Below, in pieces: positions 10,187-24,200 of a stretch of 64,000 nt of DNA. Source of the stretch: Symsagittifera roscoffensis (taxonomy: Eukaryota > Xenacoelomorpha > Acoela > Convolutidae); the NCBI RefSeq assembly GCF_963678635.1, contig NC_087063.1, forward strand, positions 63,905,290-63,969,289, read 5' to 3'. Position 1 is the first letter of the stretch. Each line of letters opens with the position of its first letter. The position numbers were made by a program, and so were the translations under genes. The notes under the pieces are model-generated. The model ran no database searches. It saw only the letters and a list, made by a program, of their open reading frames with translations, and had not been told where the DNA came from.

Positions 10187-11490
10187 TCAATGTTCCATCT
10201 CCTCCTCCTGCGACATTGACTCCGCATTTTCAGTCTCTGTGTCTTGCAACACGTCGGTAGCTATTCTGACGCTGTTGTAGGCAGTCCTTCAACACTTCTG
10301 CTCTTCTACTCTTTGTTTACAACAAGGTAGAGGATCAACGTTAGGTTCTCGGTTTCGGCAGAAGCTGTTGTGGAGGCACAACGTCACGTTTCTCTCCAAG
10401 TCTTCCTTCATTATCTCTTCTTTTCCCCTTCCGTCACCTTCACTTGTCCTAGAAGTTCTCTTCGCTGCGGTGGTTACTGTATTTCGATGAGTTGCAAAAG
10501 CTCGCTTAAAAGCTCCTGCTCCAATGTCCAGCTGATACGCACTGTACACTCTGCTGTGCTTCGACATATGTTTCTTGGCATACTAGTACAACCATGCAGT
10601 CATGTTGGCTCTGAACCATGGCATCTGTCGTCTTCTGGCCCATATCTTTTTCACTTCCATCGGAATGTTCAACATTCTGCACATTGTCTCAAAAAGATCT
10701 AAATCTTTTAGACAATCCAATTCCTGTAACTGTTCTTTCGTTGGCGTTTCCTGTCGATTGTTCTCTCTTACATGAGCTTCCAGCCATTGTATCGCCATCA
10801 TGACTCCTACTATCGCTATCGTTATGGGCTGTGATGAATCTGATAAACCCATGGAGAGCAGCTCTCTACAGACCCAGATCAACACCAGATTACTGCGCAC
10901 CGTATACCACCATGTTTGTAGCAAGCAATGACAGGGGAACTCATCATGTGTTGACATGATGCTCCTCCAATTACGCTTTACCGAAGCTTCCAGTAGTGGT
11001 TCCACTTCCATCATCACTCGGTAGACTTCATCATTCTCATCTACTGCATTGTAATCTGTGACTGTTGATCCTTTCTGCATTTGTCTTTCAAAGTCACTGA
11101 AATTCCCACTGGCGTATCCTATGAACTTCTTTCCCAGTATCGATTCTAATTCCTCTTTGGTTCTCTCCGGAACTGCTGAGAACATTTTGCACAGCAACTC
11201 GTAAGATTTTTCTGACATTCTCGCTAGTCTTACGCATTTTGATACTGAGAAGGCTTGATCCACGATCGTTCTCGTACTTTTCACATCCACCGCTACAAAA
11301 TGCACTGGGTATCTGCTCTTGCACATTTGAGCTAGAGTTGTCCCACTAAATATCTCGCTCCCGTCGATAAGTTTCACTATGCCGGATGTTCAGTTCCGCC
11401 TCGTTATTTTCTCCCCACTTTCCAATATACTTCTGTTCGGTTTGCAACACTCCCGGAAACGCTTCTACACTGATGGTCGTAACCATCTCA
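10187..11490 (-). pseudogene. 3' end of the accessory gene from a second, upstream element copy
   Basis: The frame 11377-10583 (264 residues) is followed after a frameshift by 10567-10289. An acidic tail probably reads on to about 10187. The protein is collinear with 45836-47110 of element 2: shared blocks include VLQT-QK-I, DQAFSV-KCVRLARMS / DKAFSVPKCVRLARMS, MMELEPLLEAS, LFETMCRMLNIPMEVKKIW and the basic THRNTVTT segment. The function is unknown and no known domain was recognised. Its position just upstream of an LTR in both copies shows that this gene is the 3'-most gene of the element. Confidence 0.75.
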
Positions 11491-11529
11491 TGCTATTGTT
11501 CTAGATTCAATAGTGACTCTAAAGAATAG

Positions 11530-12090
11530 TTTCTTAAAGGATTCTACCAAAAAACCCCCCACTCTAGAAATAAGAACGCCCCCATGCTCAGGTCTCAAAT
11601 TACATAACACACGAGGACGCCGTTAGAAACAGGGTCGGAATCCAAACTAACTCTAGAACTAATCCGGTAATCAAGTTTAACTCAAGAAGTTTGAAATGAA
11701 CAAATTTCAACTGAAGACAAAATTTCTGTGTTTGGACCATTGGGCAGCTTCAGCTGTCCACCTTTCCACTGGAGGTTCACTCTGGTCCTTTCAATCTCCT
11801 TCTCGATTTGTTCTTGGTCACTCTCGATCCTTTGCCAAGAATAAGACAGCTGTACTCTCGTTTGATTTATATGGCAAAATTGCGAATAGCAACTTCACGC
11901 TTCTATTTTTTGGACTTCTTTCCCGCGATTGTATTTCGGTTCTTCTGATCCTATTTTCTCGTACTTTCAGTTATCGCAAGAAACTTGAGCGTGACAGGAT
12001 CAATTCGATTTTTTGATAAATTCTATTTCACCCCAAAATCAAGACTAAACGTTGTTCAAGGTCAAACTTCCGAACATGACCAAAGGCAAA
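11530..12090 (-). repeat. Truncated LTR remnant
   Basis: On the minus strand it runs from the equivalent of the LTR start (GGTCATG-TTCGGAAG near 12075) to just past the run of G (about 11550), then loses similarity. The terminal 150 or so bases of the LTR are missing and the accessory-gene fragment follows directly, so a deletion has joined LTR to gene. Confidence 0.7.
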
Positions 12091-12770
12091 ATAGTCCAAA
12101 ACAAGAAAGTCAATGACAATTTTGGGGCCAGAGTACAGATAACTACACGTATCTACTTTCACAGTGCACTTTTGAAGCACAGAAGTTGCCACGAGAACGA
12201 CTGAAACTGCTACTTTCTCAAACTTGATAGACTCAAAACGCGATAGACTCGATAATTTAAAACATAGTTGTCTCTTTATAGTGATGTTATAATTCACTGA
12301 TTTATTTTTTTGTTTTATTATATGAGAAGCTAGGAGTTGAGAGAAAGGGTTAATCGAAGTGGCTGAAGCCTTAATTAGTAATGACTTGGACAACACATAG
12401 AACTGGTTTTGGTAGAAACGGTTAAAAGCATGTGAAGCTGCGTTTTGACGCTAGCCAGTCGTTTCATAACCTAGCTTTGTTTTCGGTCGGTATGTACTTC
12501 CGGACGAATGTTACAATATATTGTGGAGGCGTACAGTTATATTGGTTCCACCGAAGATGGCGTAGGTTTCCGTGTATTATGGCGTAGGTTTCCCGGGGTT
12601 TGAATCTACATCTATTTGGATCACATATCTTTCTTTTGAACAAGAATACTCTCAGACGGTCTAGCTTCATTACTATATGAACCGATTCAAGATGTTTTGT
12701 CGCTGTTGCGTCACTAGGAAGCATGTGAACTTACAGGATCCAGTGTTACCGCTGGAAAAAACTACCAGTC
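12091..12770. other. Spacer between the oppositely oriented element copies
   Basis: I see no gene. A 15-base direct repeat (ATGGCGTAGGTTTCC) occurs at about 12557 and 12579. The last five bases (CAGTC, 12766-12770) could be a target-site duplication matching CAGTC at 49282-49286, overlapping the end of the last LTR. Confidence 0.5.
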
Positions 12771-13646
12771 TGTGCCAGTCGGTCATATTTGGAAGTTTGA
12801 CCTTGAGCAACGCAAGAAAAATGATTTTGGTGTGAAATGTAATTTTTCAAAAATTCGAAATGAGCATGTCATGCTCAAGTTTCTCGCCGCAACTAAAAAC
12901 ATCAGAAAAATAGGATCAGAAGAACCGAACTACAATTGCGGGAAAGTAGTCGAAAAAACAGCGGGAAATTGCTATTCGCAATTTCCAGATATAAACTTAT
13001 ACGAGAGTAGAGCTGTCTCATTCTTAACAGAAGACAGAGTGATCGCGAGTGGAGAAGAAAGCGAATCAGTATTGGACCAGAGTGAACCTTTGGTGGAAAG
13101 GTGGAAAACCGAAGTCTCCCAATGTTCCAGCCCCAAAACTCATTTCTCAAACTGAAACTTGTTCATTAAAAAATTCTCGGGTCAAACTTAATTCCCCAGT
13201 TATTCTAGAGTTACTTGTTAATTTAGTTACTCAAATTATAGAGTGTGCCGGTATGTGAGTACCCAATTTCAATTTCTTGAGTGTGTTTTTTATTGTTATG
13301 TTGAGGCAAAGAGAATTTAGGTTGATCCATCTGAAATGAATCAAAGGTTCACTGTCTAATAAAAAGTAACTATGCGGATTGTTCTGATCCGATTTTTAAC
13401 GGCGTTCGCGTATTTTGGGTATTTTGAGACCTAAGTATGGGGACGTTCTTATTTTCTAGAGTGGGGGGGGGGTATTTTGGTAGTGGCCTTTAAGCTGTAA
13501 CAGATGTTTTAAGCAAGTGAACCGAATTGGCTCCGACCGTTCGAGGTAGAAAAACCCAAGAGATTTTGTCCCTGACTCTTGAGTCAATGGTTATAGGTCC
13601 TATTGTTCTTTAACCTTATATGTGATTTAAGTAGGCGACTGTTACA
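12771..13646 (+). repeat. 5' LTR of element 2
   Basis: 876 bp, from TGTGCCAGTCGG to GGCGACTGTTACA. An AATAAA poly(A) signal is at 13359-13364 and a G run lies near 13465. By eye it is much closer to LTR-B (low-90s percent, including U3) than to LTR-A, whose U3 is strongly different. Confidence 0.9.
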
Positions 13647-13659
13647 TAGTGTGTTACAT

Positions 13660-13674
13660 TGGCGCTCCTGGAAG
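13660..13674 (+). other. Candidate tRNA primer binding site
   Basis: TGGCGCTCCTGGAAG begins 13 bases after the LTR end and starts with TGG, complementary to the CCA end of a tRNA. A GCGCTCCTGG core is kept at the same place in element 1 (9209-9218, minus). The tRNA species was not identified. Confidence 0.4.
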
Positions 13675-15207
13675 TTTTTACGACATCAAGACCCACTTGA
13701 CACAGCTCCGGGCTACATGCCCATTCTAGAGTACCGGTGGTACGGTCCAGCGGGAACGTGTAAGCCTTCCGGTTGTACCGTGATAGCTTTTTAAGAAAAC
13801 GAGGCCTAGCTAACCGAGTAAGTGAGGGGGGGTAACTAGGGTGACAAAAAGGAGCAAATGACAAAAAGCAAAACAAAAAACCAAAAAAGAATAGAAACAG
13901 GAACAAAAAACCATAAAACATAAAAAAGACAGTGGCTTTGACTTCCAGATTGGGTGGATCAAACCTTTGTTTTAATTGAAATACTATACCCATACTGTTT
14001 TCCAATAAGACCGATCGTTAAGATCAAATTAGCAACTTTATACAGGTGCCCGAGTGTGGGGCGTTGTTAAGGGTTTTCAGATAGCTTGAAACTTCAGCGG
14101 AGCATTAGGAGACTTGACTGGAACAGGTGACCAGCCAAGTGGGAAAGTGGTTCTCAGGAAGGGGACCCGAGAAAGGCTGGACACGCCAAAGAGACATCCA
14201 GCACGGACAAGAACAAACAGCGAAGGGCACACAGGGTTGTTCTGTTTGGTCAACCGACGGACAACTGGGAGACTTAACTGGAACAGGTGACCGGCCAAGT
14301 GGGAAAGTGGTACTGGAGAGAGGTGCTGGACACGCCAAGGAGACAACCAGCACGGAATCAGAACAAACAAAGAAGGACACACAGGGGTGTTCTGTTTGGT
14401 CAGTCGGGTATCGTTAAAATCCACATTACGTTATAGGAAATAAGTGTAAAATTGGATAAGCGGATAACCACTGTTTTGAGGATACGTTTTTACTTGAGCA
14501 GAGCTTGGAAACATCTTCTACGGTTTTCTCTCAAGAGGTTTAGCACCCATCGCGCTTAAGGTAATTTTCGGCTTAAGAGGGGGCTAAATAGGGGGGAGGT
14601 TACAAGGGGGCGGGATAAGTTAGAGGTTGGCGGTTGCAAATTGTAAAAAGGGGGTTACATTATAGTGACTATAAAAATCAATATCGTCGATTTAGTTACA
14701 TTAGTAGAACCAGAGGCTGGAAATACTCATCTCTAGACCCAGAACAAGAGTTGCACTGCGAGGATAACAAAAATTAAGATCGAATTAAGGTAGGTAACCT
14801 TGTCGGATCGGGTGGGGGATCGGAAATAGACAGTTTTTGAAACCCGAAAGGAGAATACACCATAAGATCGTTAGTAGGGGGGAGGAAAACGCGTGTTAAT
14901 CAGGTAGCAGACAATTTTTTTTACGAAAGGACGACATTGGTCATTTTTGAATTTTAGGTGTGTTCATCTTTCTGTTTTTCATCATTTTTCTCGCTTAATT
15001 TTTTTAGGTTTTCGGAGCTAATTTTATTGGCTTTTGACGAATAGGTGATCACAAGACACTTGCAAACACATCGTGTTTCGAATTGCATCGGATTAATAAA
15101 GGGAGGTAATTACAGGGGGCTAGTAGGTAAAACTTTGGGTCAGTAAGATTGCGTTTTGGTGAAGTTTTAATAGTAGAGCTCAAGTGGTGGTACCGGGGAT
15201 AGTGATC
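13675..15207 (+). other. 5' leader of element 2
   Basis: No gene seen. It is collinear with 7761-9226 (minus) of element 1. It contains a tandem duplication of about 170 bp (14108-14277 and 14278-14400 or so; both copies have GACTT(G/A)ACTGGAACAGG and TGTTCTGTTTGGTCA). The part from 15070 is the first copy of a roughly 180 bp box that is repeated seven more times inside the array. Confidence 0.7.
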
Positions 15208-18200
15208 TAAATGTCCCAACACCAAAGAAGAAGAGATCCGACTGTCCCAACACTTGGACGAAGGGTCTTGGGACAGTGCGAAGTGTCCCAGAGCATGGGT
15301 GAGAGGTCTTGAGACAGTGCGAAGTGTCCCAACACTTGAGCAGGGAGGTCTTGGGGCAGTGCGAAGTGTCACAACGCTTGAATGAGGTGTCTTGGGACAG
15401 TACGAAGTGTCCCAACACTTGAGTGAGGGGTCTTGGGATGGTACGAACTGTCCCAACACTTGAGCAGGGAGGTCTTGGGACAGTGCGAAGTTTCCCAACG
15501 CTTGGGTGAGGGGTCTTGGGACAGTACGAAGTGTCCCAACACTTGAGCAGGTAGTCTTGGGACAGTGCGAAGTGTCCCAACACTTGAGTGAGTGTTCTTG
15601 GGACACTACGAAGTGTCCCAACACTTGAGTGGGAGGTCTTGGAACAGTACGAAGTGTCCCAACACTTGAGCAGGTAGTCTTGGAACAGTGCGAAGTGTCC
15701 CAACACTTGAGTGAGTGTTCTTGGGACACTACGAAGTGTCCCAACACTTGAGTGGGAGGTCTTGCAACAGTACGAAGCGTCCCAACAATTGAGCAGGGAG
15801 GTCTTGGGACAGTGCGAAGTGTCCCAGAGCATGGGTGAGAGGTCTTGGGACAGTGCGAAGTGTCCCAACACTTGAGCAGGGAGGTCTTGGGGCAGTGCGA
15901 AGTGTCACAACGCTTGAATGAGATGTCTTGGGACAGTACGAAGTGTCCCAACACTTGAGTGAGGGGTCTTGGGATGGTACGAAGTGTCCCAACACTTGAG
16001 CAGGGAGGTCTTGGGACAGTGCGAAGTTTCCCAACGCTTGAGTGAGGGGTCTTGGGACAGTACGAAGTGTCCCAACACTTGAGCAGGTAGTCTTGGGACA
16101 GTGCGAAGTGTCCCAACACTTGAGTGAGTGTTCTTGGGACACTACGAAGTGTCCCAACACTTGAGTGGGAGGTCTTGGAACAGTACGAAGTGTCCCAAAA
16201 CTTGAGCAGGGAGGTCTTGGGACAGTGCGAAGTGTCCCAACGCTTGAGTGAGGGGTCTTGGGACAGTACGAAATGTCCCAACACTTAAGCAGGTAGTCTT
16301 GGGACAGTGCGAAGTGTCCCAACACTTGAGTGAGAGGTGTTGGGACAGTACGAAGTGTCCCAACACTAGGACGAAAGTTCCTGGGACAGTACGAAGTGTC
16401 CCAACACTTGAGTGGGAGATCTTGGAACAGTACGAAGTGTCCCAACACTTGAGCAGAGAGGTCTTGGGATAGTACAAGTGAGTTGGAGGTCTTGGAACAG
16501 TACGAAGTGTCCCAACACTTGAGCAGGGAGGTCTTGGGACAGTGCAGACAAGTCGTGTTTCGGATTAATAAAGGGTGGTAATTACAGGGGAGCTAACAGT
16601 AGGTAAAACTTTTGGTCAAAAAGATTGGGTTTTGGGAAAGTTTTAATAGTAGAGCTTAAGTGGTGGTACCGGGGATAGTGATCTAAGTGTCCCAACACCG
16701 AAGAAGAAGATATCGGACTGTCCCAACACTTGGTCGAAGGGTTTTGGGACAGTGCGAAGTGTCCCAACACTTGAGTGGGAGGTCTTGGAACAGTACGAAG
16801 TGTCCCAACACTTGAGCAGGGAGGTCTTGGGACAGTGCGAAGTGTCCCAAAGCATAGATGAGAGGTCTTGGGACTGTGCGAAGTGTCCCAACACTTGAGT
16901 ATGGGGTCATGGGACAGTACGAAGTGTCCCAACACTTGAGCAGGGAGGTCTTGGGGCAGTGCGAAGTGTCCCAACGCTTGAGTGAGGTGTCTTCGGACAG
17001 TACGAAGTGTCACAACACTTGAGTGAGGGGTCTTGGGACGGTACAAAGTGTCCCAACACTTAAGCAGGGAGGTTTTGTGACAGTGCAAAGTGTCCCAACG
17101 CTTGAGTGAGGGGTCATGGGACAGTACAAAGTGTGCCAACACTTGAGCAGGTAGTCTTGGGACAGTTGCGAAGTGTCCCAACACTTGAGTGAGAGGTCTT
17201 GGAACAGTACGAAGTGTCCCAAAACTTGAGCAGGGAGGTCTTGGGACAGTGCGAAGTGTCCCAACACTTGAGTGAGTGTTCTTCGGACAGTACGGAGTGT
17301 CCCAACATTAGGACTAAAGGTCCTGGGACACTACGAGGTGCCCCAACACTTGAGTGGGAGGTCTTGGAACAGTACGAAGTGTCCCAAAACTTGAGCAGGG
17401 AGGTCTTGGGACAGTGCGAAGTGTCCCAACGCTTGAGTGAGGGGTCTTGGGACAGTACGAAGTGTCTCAACACTTGAGCAGGTAGTCTTGGGACAGTGCG
17501 AAGTGTCCCAACACTTGAGTGAGAGGTGTTGGGACAGTACGAAGTGTACCAACACTAGGACGAAAGTTCCTGGGACAGTACGAAGTGTCCCAACACTTGA
17601 GCAGGGAGGTCTTGGGACAGTGCAGACAAGTCGTGTTTCGGATTAATAAAGGGTGGTAATTACAGGGGAGCTAACAGTAGGTAAAACTTTTGGTCAAAAA
17701 GATTGGGTTTTGGGAAAGTTTTAATAGTAGAGCTTAAGTGGTGGTACCGGGGATAGTGATCTAAGTGTCCCAACACCGAAGAAGAAGATATCGGACTGTC
17801 CCAACACTTGGTCGAAGGGTTTTGGGACAGTGCGAAGTGTCCCAACACTTGAGTGGGAGGTCTTGGAACAGTACGAAGTGTCCCAACACTTGAGCAGGGA
17901 GGTCTTGGGACAGTGCGAAGTGTCCCAAAGCATAGATGAGAGGTCTTGGGACTGTGCGAAGTGTCCCAACACTTGAGTATGGGGTCATGGGACAGTACGA
18001 AGTGTCCCAACACTTGAGCAGGGAGGTCTTGGGGCAGTGCGAAGTGTCCCAACGCTTGAGTGAGGTGTCTTCGGACAGTACGAAGTGTCACAACACTTGA
18101 GTGAGGGGTCTTGGGACGGTACAAAGTGTCCCAACACTTAAGCAGGGAGGTTTTGTGACAGTGCAAAGTGTCCCAACGCTTGAGTGAGGGGTCATGGGAC

Positions 18201-21200
18201 AGTACAAAGTGTGCCAACACTTGAGCAGGTAGTCTTGGGACAGTTGCGAAGTGTCCCAACACTTGAGTGAGAGGTCTTGGAACAGTACGAAGTGTCCCAA
18301 AACTTGAGCAGGGAGATCTTGGGACAGTGCGAAGTGTCCCAACACTTGAGTGAGTGTTCTTGGGACAGTACGGAGTGTCCCAACATTAGGACTAAAGGTC
18401 CTGGGACACTACGAAGTGCCCCAACACTTGAGTGGGAGGTCTTGGAACAGTACGAAGTGTCCCAAAACTTGAGCAGGGAGGTCTTGGGACAGTGCGAAGT
18501 GTCCCAACGCTTGAGTGAGGGGTCTTGGGACAGTACGAAGTGTCTCAACACTTGAGCAGGTAGTCTTGGGACAGTGCGAAGTGTCCCAACACTTGAGTGA
18601 GAGGTGTTGGGACAGTACGAAGTGTACCAACACTAGGACGAAAGTTCCTGGGACAGTACGAAGTGTCCCAACACTTGAGTGGGAGATCTTGGAACAGTAC
18701 GAAGTGTCCCAACACTTGAGCAGAGAGGTCTTGGGACAGTGCAGAGAAGTCGTGTTTCGGATTAATAAAGGGTGGTAATTACAGGGGAGCTAACAGTAGG
18801 TAAAACTTTTGGTCAAAAAGATTGGGTTTTGGGAAAGTTTTAATAGTAGAGCTTAAGTGGTGGTACCGGGGATAGTGATCTAATAGTCCCAACACTGAAG
18901 AAGAAGACATCGGACTGTCCCAACACTTGGACGAAGGGTCTTGGGACAGTGCGAAGTGTCCCAACACTTGAGCAGGGAGGTCTTGGGACAGTGCGAAGTG
19001 TCCCAAAGCATAGATGAGAGGTCTTGGGACTGTGCGAAGTGTCCCAACACTTGAGTATGGGGTCATGGGACAGTACGAAGTGTCCCAACACTTGAGCAGG
19101 GAGGTCTTGGGGCAGTGCGAAGTGTCCCAACGCTTGAGTGAGGTGTCTTCGGACAGTACGAAGTGTCACAACACTTGAGTGAGGGGTCTTGGGACGGTAC
19201 AAAGTGTCCCAACACTTAAGCAGGGAGGTTTTGTGACAGTGCAAAGTGTCCCAACGCTTGAGTGAGGGGTCATGGGACAGTACAAAGTGTGCCAACACTT
19301 GAGCAGGTAGTCTTGGGACAGTTGCGAAGTGTCCCAACACTTGAGTGAGAGGTCTTGGAACAGTACGAAGTGTCCCAAAACTTGAGCAGGGAGGTCTTGG
19401 GACAGTGCGAAGTGTCCCAACACTTGAGTGAGTGTTCTTGGGACAGTACGGAGTGTCCCAACATTAGGACTAAAGGTCCTGGGACACTACGAAGTGCCCC
19501 AACACTTGAGTGGGAGGTCTTGGAACAGTGCGAAGTGTCCCAACGCTTGAGTGAGGGGTCTTGGGACAGTACGAAGTGTCTCAACACTTGAGCAGGTAGT
19601 CTTGGGACAGTGCGAAGTGTCCCAACACTTGAGTGAGAGGTGTTGGGACAGTACGAAGTGTACCAACACTAGGACGAAAGTTCCTGGGACAGTACGAAGT
19701 GTCCCAACACTTGAGTGGGAGATCTTGGAACAGTACGAAGTGTCCCAACACTTGAGCAGAGAGGTCTTGGGACAGTGCAGAGAAGTCGTGTTTCGGATTA
19801 ATAAAGGGTGGTAATTACAGGGGAGCTAACAGTAGGTAAAACTTTTGGTCAAAAAGATTGGGTTTTGGGAAAGTTTTAATAGTAGAGCTTAAGTGGTGGT
19901 ACCGGGGATAGTGATCTAAGTGTCCCAACACTGAAGAAGAAGATATCGGACTGTCCCAACACTTGGACGAAGGGTCTTGGGACAGTGCGAAGTGTCCCAA
20001 CACTTGAATGGGAGGTCTTGGAACAGTACGAAGTGTCCCAACACTTGAGTATGGGGTCATGTGACAGTACGAAGTGTCCCAACACTTGAGCAGGGAGGTG
20101 TTGGGGCAGTGCGAAGTGTCCCAACGCTTCAGTGAGGTGTCTTCGGACAGTACGAAGTGTCACAACACTTGAGTGAGGGGTCTTGGGATGGCACGAAGTG
20201 TCCCAACACTTGAGCAGGGAGGTCTTGGGACAGTGCAGACAAGTCGTGTTTCGGATTAAAAAAGGGTGGTAATTACAGGGGAGCTAACAGTAGGTAAAAC
20301 TTTTGGTCAAAAAGATTGGGTTTTGTGAAAGTTTTAATAGTAGAGCTTAAGTGGTGGTACCGGGGATAGTGATCTAAGTGTCCCAACGCCGAAGAAGAAG
20401 ATATCGGACTGTCCCAACACTTGGACGAAGGGTCTTGGGACAGTGCGAAGTGTCCCAACACTTGAGTGGGAGGTCTTGGAACAGTACGAAGTGTCCCAAC
20501 ACTTGAGCAGGGAGGTCTTGGGACAGTGCGAAGTGTCCCAAAGCATGAATGAGAGGTCTTGGGACTGTGCGAAGTGTCCCAACACTTGAGTATGGGGTCA
20601 TGGTACAGTACGAAGTGTCCCAACACTTGAGCAGGGAGGTCTTGGGGCAGTGCGAAGTGTCCCAACGCTTGAGTGAGGTGTCTTCGGACAGTACCAAGTG
20701 TCACAACACTTGAGTGAGGGGTCTTGGGATGGTACGAAATGTCCCAACACTTAAGCAGGGAGGTCTTGTGACAGTGCAAAGTGTCCCAACGCTTGAGTGA
20801 GGGGTCATAGGACAGTACGAAGTGTCCCAACACTTGAGCAGGTAGTCTTGGGACAGTGCGAAGTGTCCCAACACTTGAGTGAGAGGTCTTGGGACAGTAC
20901 GAAGTGTCCCAACAGTTGAGCAGGGAGGTCCTGGGGCAGTGCGAAGTGTCCCAACGCTTGAGTGAGGTGTCTTGGGACAATACGAAATTTCCCAACACTT
21001 AAGTGAGGGGTCTTGGGACGGTACGAAGGGTCCCAACACTTAAGCATGGAGGTCTTGGGACAGTGCGAAATTTCCCAACGCTTGAGTGAGGTGTCTTGGG
21101 ACAGTAAGAAGTGTACCAACACTTGAGCAGGTAGTCTTGGGACAGTGCGAAGTGTCCCAACACTTGAGTGAGTGGTCTTGGGAGGTACGAAGTTTCCCAA

Positions 21201-24200
21201 CACTAGGACTAAAGTTCCTGGGACAGTACGAAGTGTCCCAACACTTGAGTGGGAGGTCTTGGAACAGTGCGAAGTGTCCTAACGCTTGAGTGAGGGGTCT
21301 TGGGACAGTGCGAAGTGTCCCAACACTTGAGTGAGAGGTCTTGGGTCAGTACGAAGTGTCCCAACACTAGGACGAAAGGTCCTGGGACAGTACGAAGTGT
21401 CCCAACACTTGAGTGGGAGGTCTTGGAACAGTACGAAGTGTCCCAACACTTGAGCAGAGAGGTCTTGGGATAGTACAAGTGAGTGAGAGGTCTTGGGTCA
21501 GTACGAAGTGTCCCAACACTAGGACGAAAGGTCCTGGGACAGTACGAAGTGTCCCAGAACTTGAGCGGGAGGTCATGGAACAGTACGAAGTGTCCCAACA
21601 CTTGAGCAGAGAGGTCCTGGGATAGTACAAGTGAGTGGGAGGTCTTGGAACAGTACGAAGTGTCCCAACACTTGAGCAGGGAGGTCTTGGGACAGTGCAA
21701 ACAAGTCGGGTTTCGGATTAATAAAGGGAGGTAATTACAGGGGGGGCTTATAGTAGGTACAAATTTTGGTCAAAAAGATTGGGTTTTGGGAAAGTTTTAA
21801 TAGCAGAGCTTAAGTGGTGGTACCGGGGATAGTGATCTAAGTGTCCCAACACCGAAGAAGAAAAAGAGATCCGACTGTCCCAACACTTGGACGAAGGGTC
21901 TTGGGACAGTGCGAAGTTTCCCAACACTTGAGTGGGAGGTCTTGGAACAGTACGAAGTGTCCCAACACTTGAGCAGGGAGGTCTTGGGACAGTGCGAAGT
22001 GTCCCAAAGCATGGGTGAGAGGTCTTGGGACAGTGCGAAGTGTCCCAACACTCGAGTCAGGGGTCCTGGGACAGTACGAAGTGTCCTAACACTTGACCAG
22101 GGAGAACCTGGGGCAGTGCGAAGTGTCCGAACGCTTGAGTGAGGGGTCTTGGGACAGTACGAAGTGTCCCAACACTTGAGCAGGTAGTCTTGCGACAGTG
22201 CGAAGTGTCCCAACACTTGAGTGAGAGGTCTTAGGACAGTACAAAGTGGCCCAACAATAGGACGAAAGGTCCTGGAACAGTACGAAGTGTCCCAACACTT
22301 GAGTGGAAGGTCTTGGAACAGTACGAAGTGTCCCAACACTAGGACGAAAGGTCCTGGGACAGTACGATGTGTCCCAACACTTGAGTGGAAGGTCTTGGAA
22401 CAGTACGAAGTGTCCCAACACTTGAGCAGGGAGGTCTTGGACAGTGCAAAAAAGTCGTGTTTCTGATTTAAAAAAGGGAGGTAATTACAGGGGGGCTAGT
22501 AGGTAAAGCTTCTGGTCAGTAAGATTGGGTTTTGGGGAAGTTTTAATTGTAGAGCTCAAATGGTGGTACTGGGGATAGTGATCTAAGTGTCCCAACACCG
22601 AAGAAGAAGAAATCCGACTATCCCAACACTTGGACGAAGGGTGTTGGAACAGTGCGAAGTGTCCCAACACTTGAGCAGGGAGGTCTTGGGACAGTGCGAA
22701 GTGTCCCAAAGCATGGGTGAGAGGTCTTGGGACAGTGCGCAGTGTCCCAACCCTTGATTGAGGGGTCATGGGACAGTACGAAGTGTCCCAACACTTGAGC
22801 AGGGAGGTCTTGGGACAGTACGAAGTGTCCCAACGCTTGAGTGAGGTGTCTTGGGACAGTACGAAGGGTCCCAACACTTGAGCGAGGGGTCTTGGGACGG
22901 TACGAAGTGTCCCAACACTTGAGCAGGTAGGTCTTGGGACAGTGCGAAGTGTCCCAACGCTTGAGTGAGGGGTCTTGGGACAGTACGAAGTGTCCCAACA
23001 CTTGAGCAGGTAGTCTTGAGACAGTGCGAAAAATCCCAACACTTGAGTGAGAGGTCTTGGGACAGTAAGAAGTGTCCCAACAATAGGACGAAAGGTCCTG
23101 GGACACTACGAATTGTCCCAACACTTGAGTGGGAGGTCTTGGAACAGTAAGAAGTGTACCAACACTAGAGCAGGTAGTCTTGAGACAGTGCGAAGTGTCC
23201 CAGCACTTGAATGAGAGGTCTTGGGACAGTTCGAAGTGTCCCAACACTAGGACGAAAGGTCCTGGGACACTACGAATTGTCCCAACACTTGAGTGGGAGG
23301 TCTTGGAACAGTACAAAGTGTCCCAAGACTTGAGCAGGGAGGTCTTGGGACAGTGCGAAGTGTCCCAAAGCATGAGTGAGAGTTCTTGACACAGTGCGAA
23401 GTGTCCCAACACTTGAGTGAGGGGTCATGGGACAGTAAGAAGTGTCCCAACACTTGACCAGGGAGAACCTGGGGCAGTGCGAAGTGTCCCAACGCATGAG
23501 TGAGGTGTCTTGGGACAGTACGAAGTGTCCCAACACTCGAGCAGTGAGGTTTGGGACAGTGCGAAGTGTCCCAAAGCATGGGTGAATGGTCTTGGGACAG
23601 TGCGAAGTGTCCCAACACTTGAGTGAGGGGTCATGGGACAGTACGAAGTGTCCCAACACCTGAGCAGGTTGTCTTGGGACAGTGCGAAGTGTCCCAACAC
23701 TTGAGTGAGAGGTCTTGGGACAGTACGAAGTGTCCCAACACTAGGACGCAAGGTACTGGGACAGTACAAAGTGTCCCAACACTTGAGCACCGAGGTTTTG
23801 GGGCAGTGCGAAGTGTCCCAACGCTTGAGTGGGTAGTCTTGGGACAGTACAAAGTGTCCCAACACTTGAGCAGGGAGGTATTGGGACAGTGCGAAGCGTC
23901 CCAAAGCATGGGTGAGAGATCTTGGGACAGTGCGAAGTGTCCCAACACTTGAGTGAGGGGTCATGGGACAGTACAAAGTGTCCCAACACTTGAGCAGGGA
24001 GGTCTTGGGGCAGTGCGAAGTGTCTCAACGCTTGAGTGAGGTGTCTTGGGACAGTACGAAGTGTCCCAACGCTTGAGTGAGGGGTCTTGGAACAGTACGA
24101 AGGGTCCCAAGACTTGAGCAGGGAGGTCTTGGGACAGTGCGAAGTGTCCCAACACTTGAGTGAGAGGTGTTGGGACAGTACGAAGTGTCCCAACACTAGG

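Noticed and set aside
12028-12724. Minus-strand frames of 122 and 86 residues between the LTR remnants
   Set aside because: One overlaps the LTR remnant; neither shows a motif or codon pattern. Treated as spacer.
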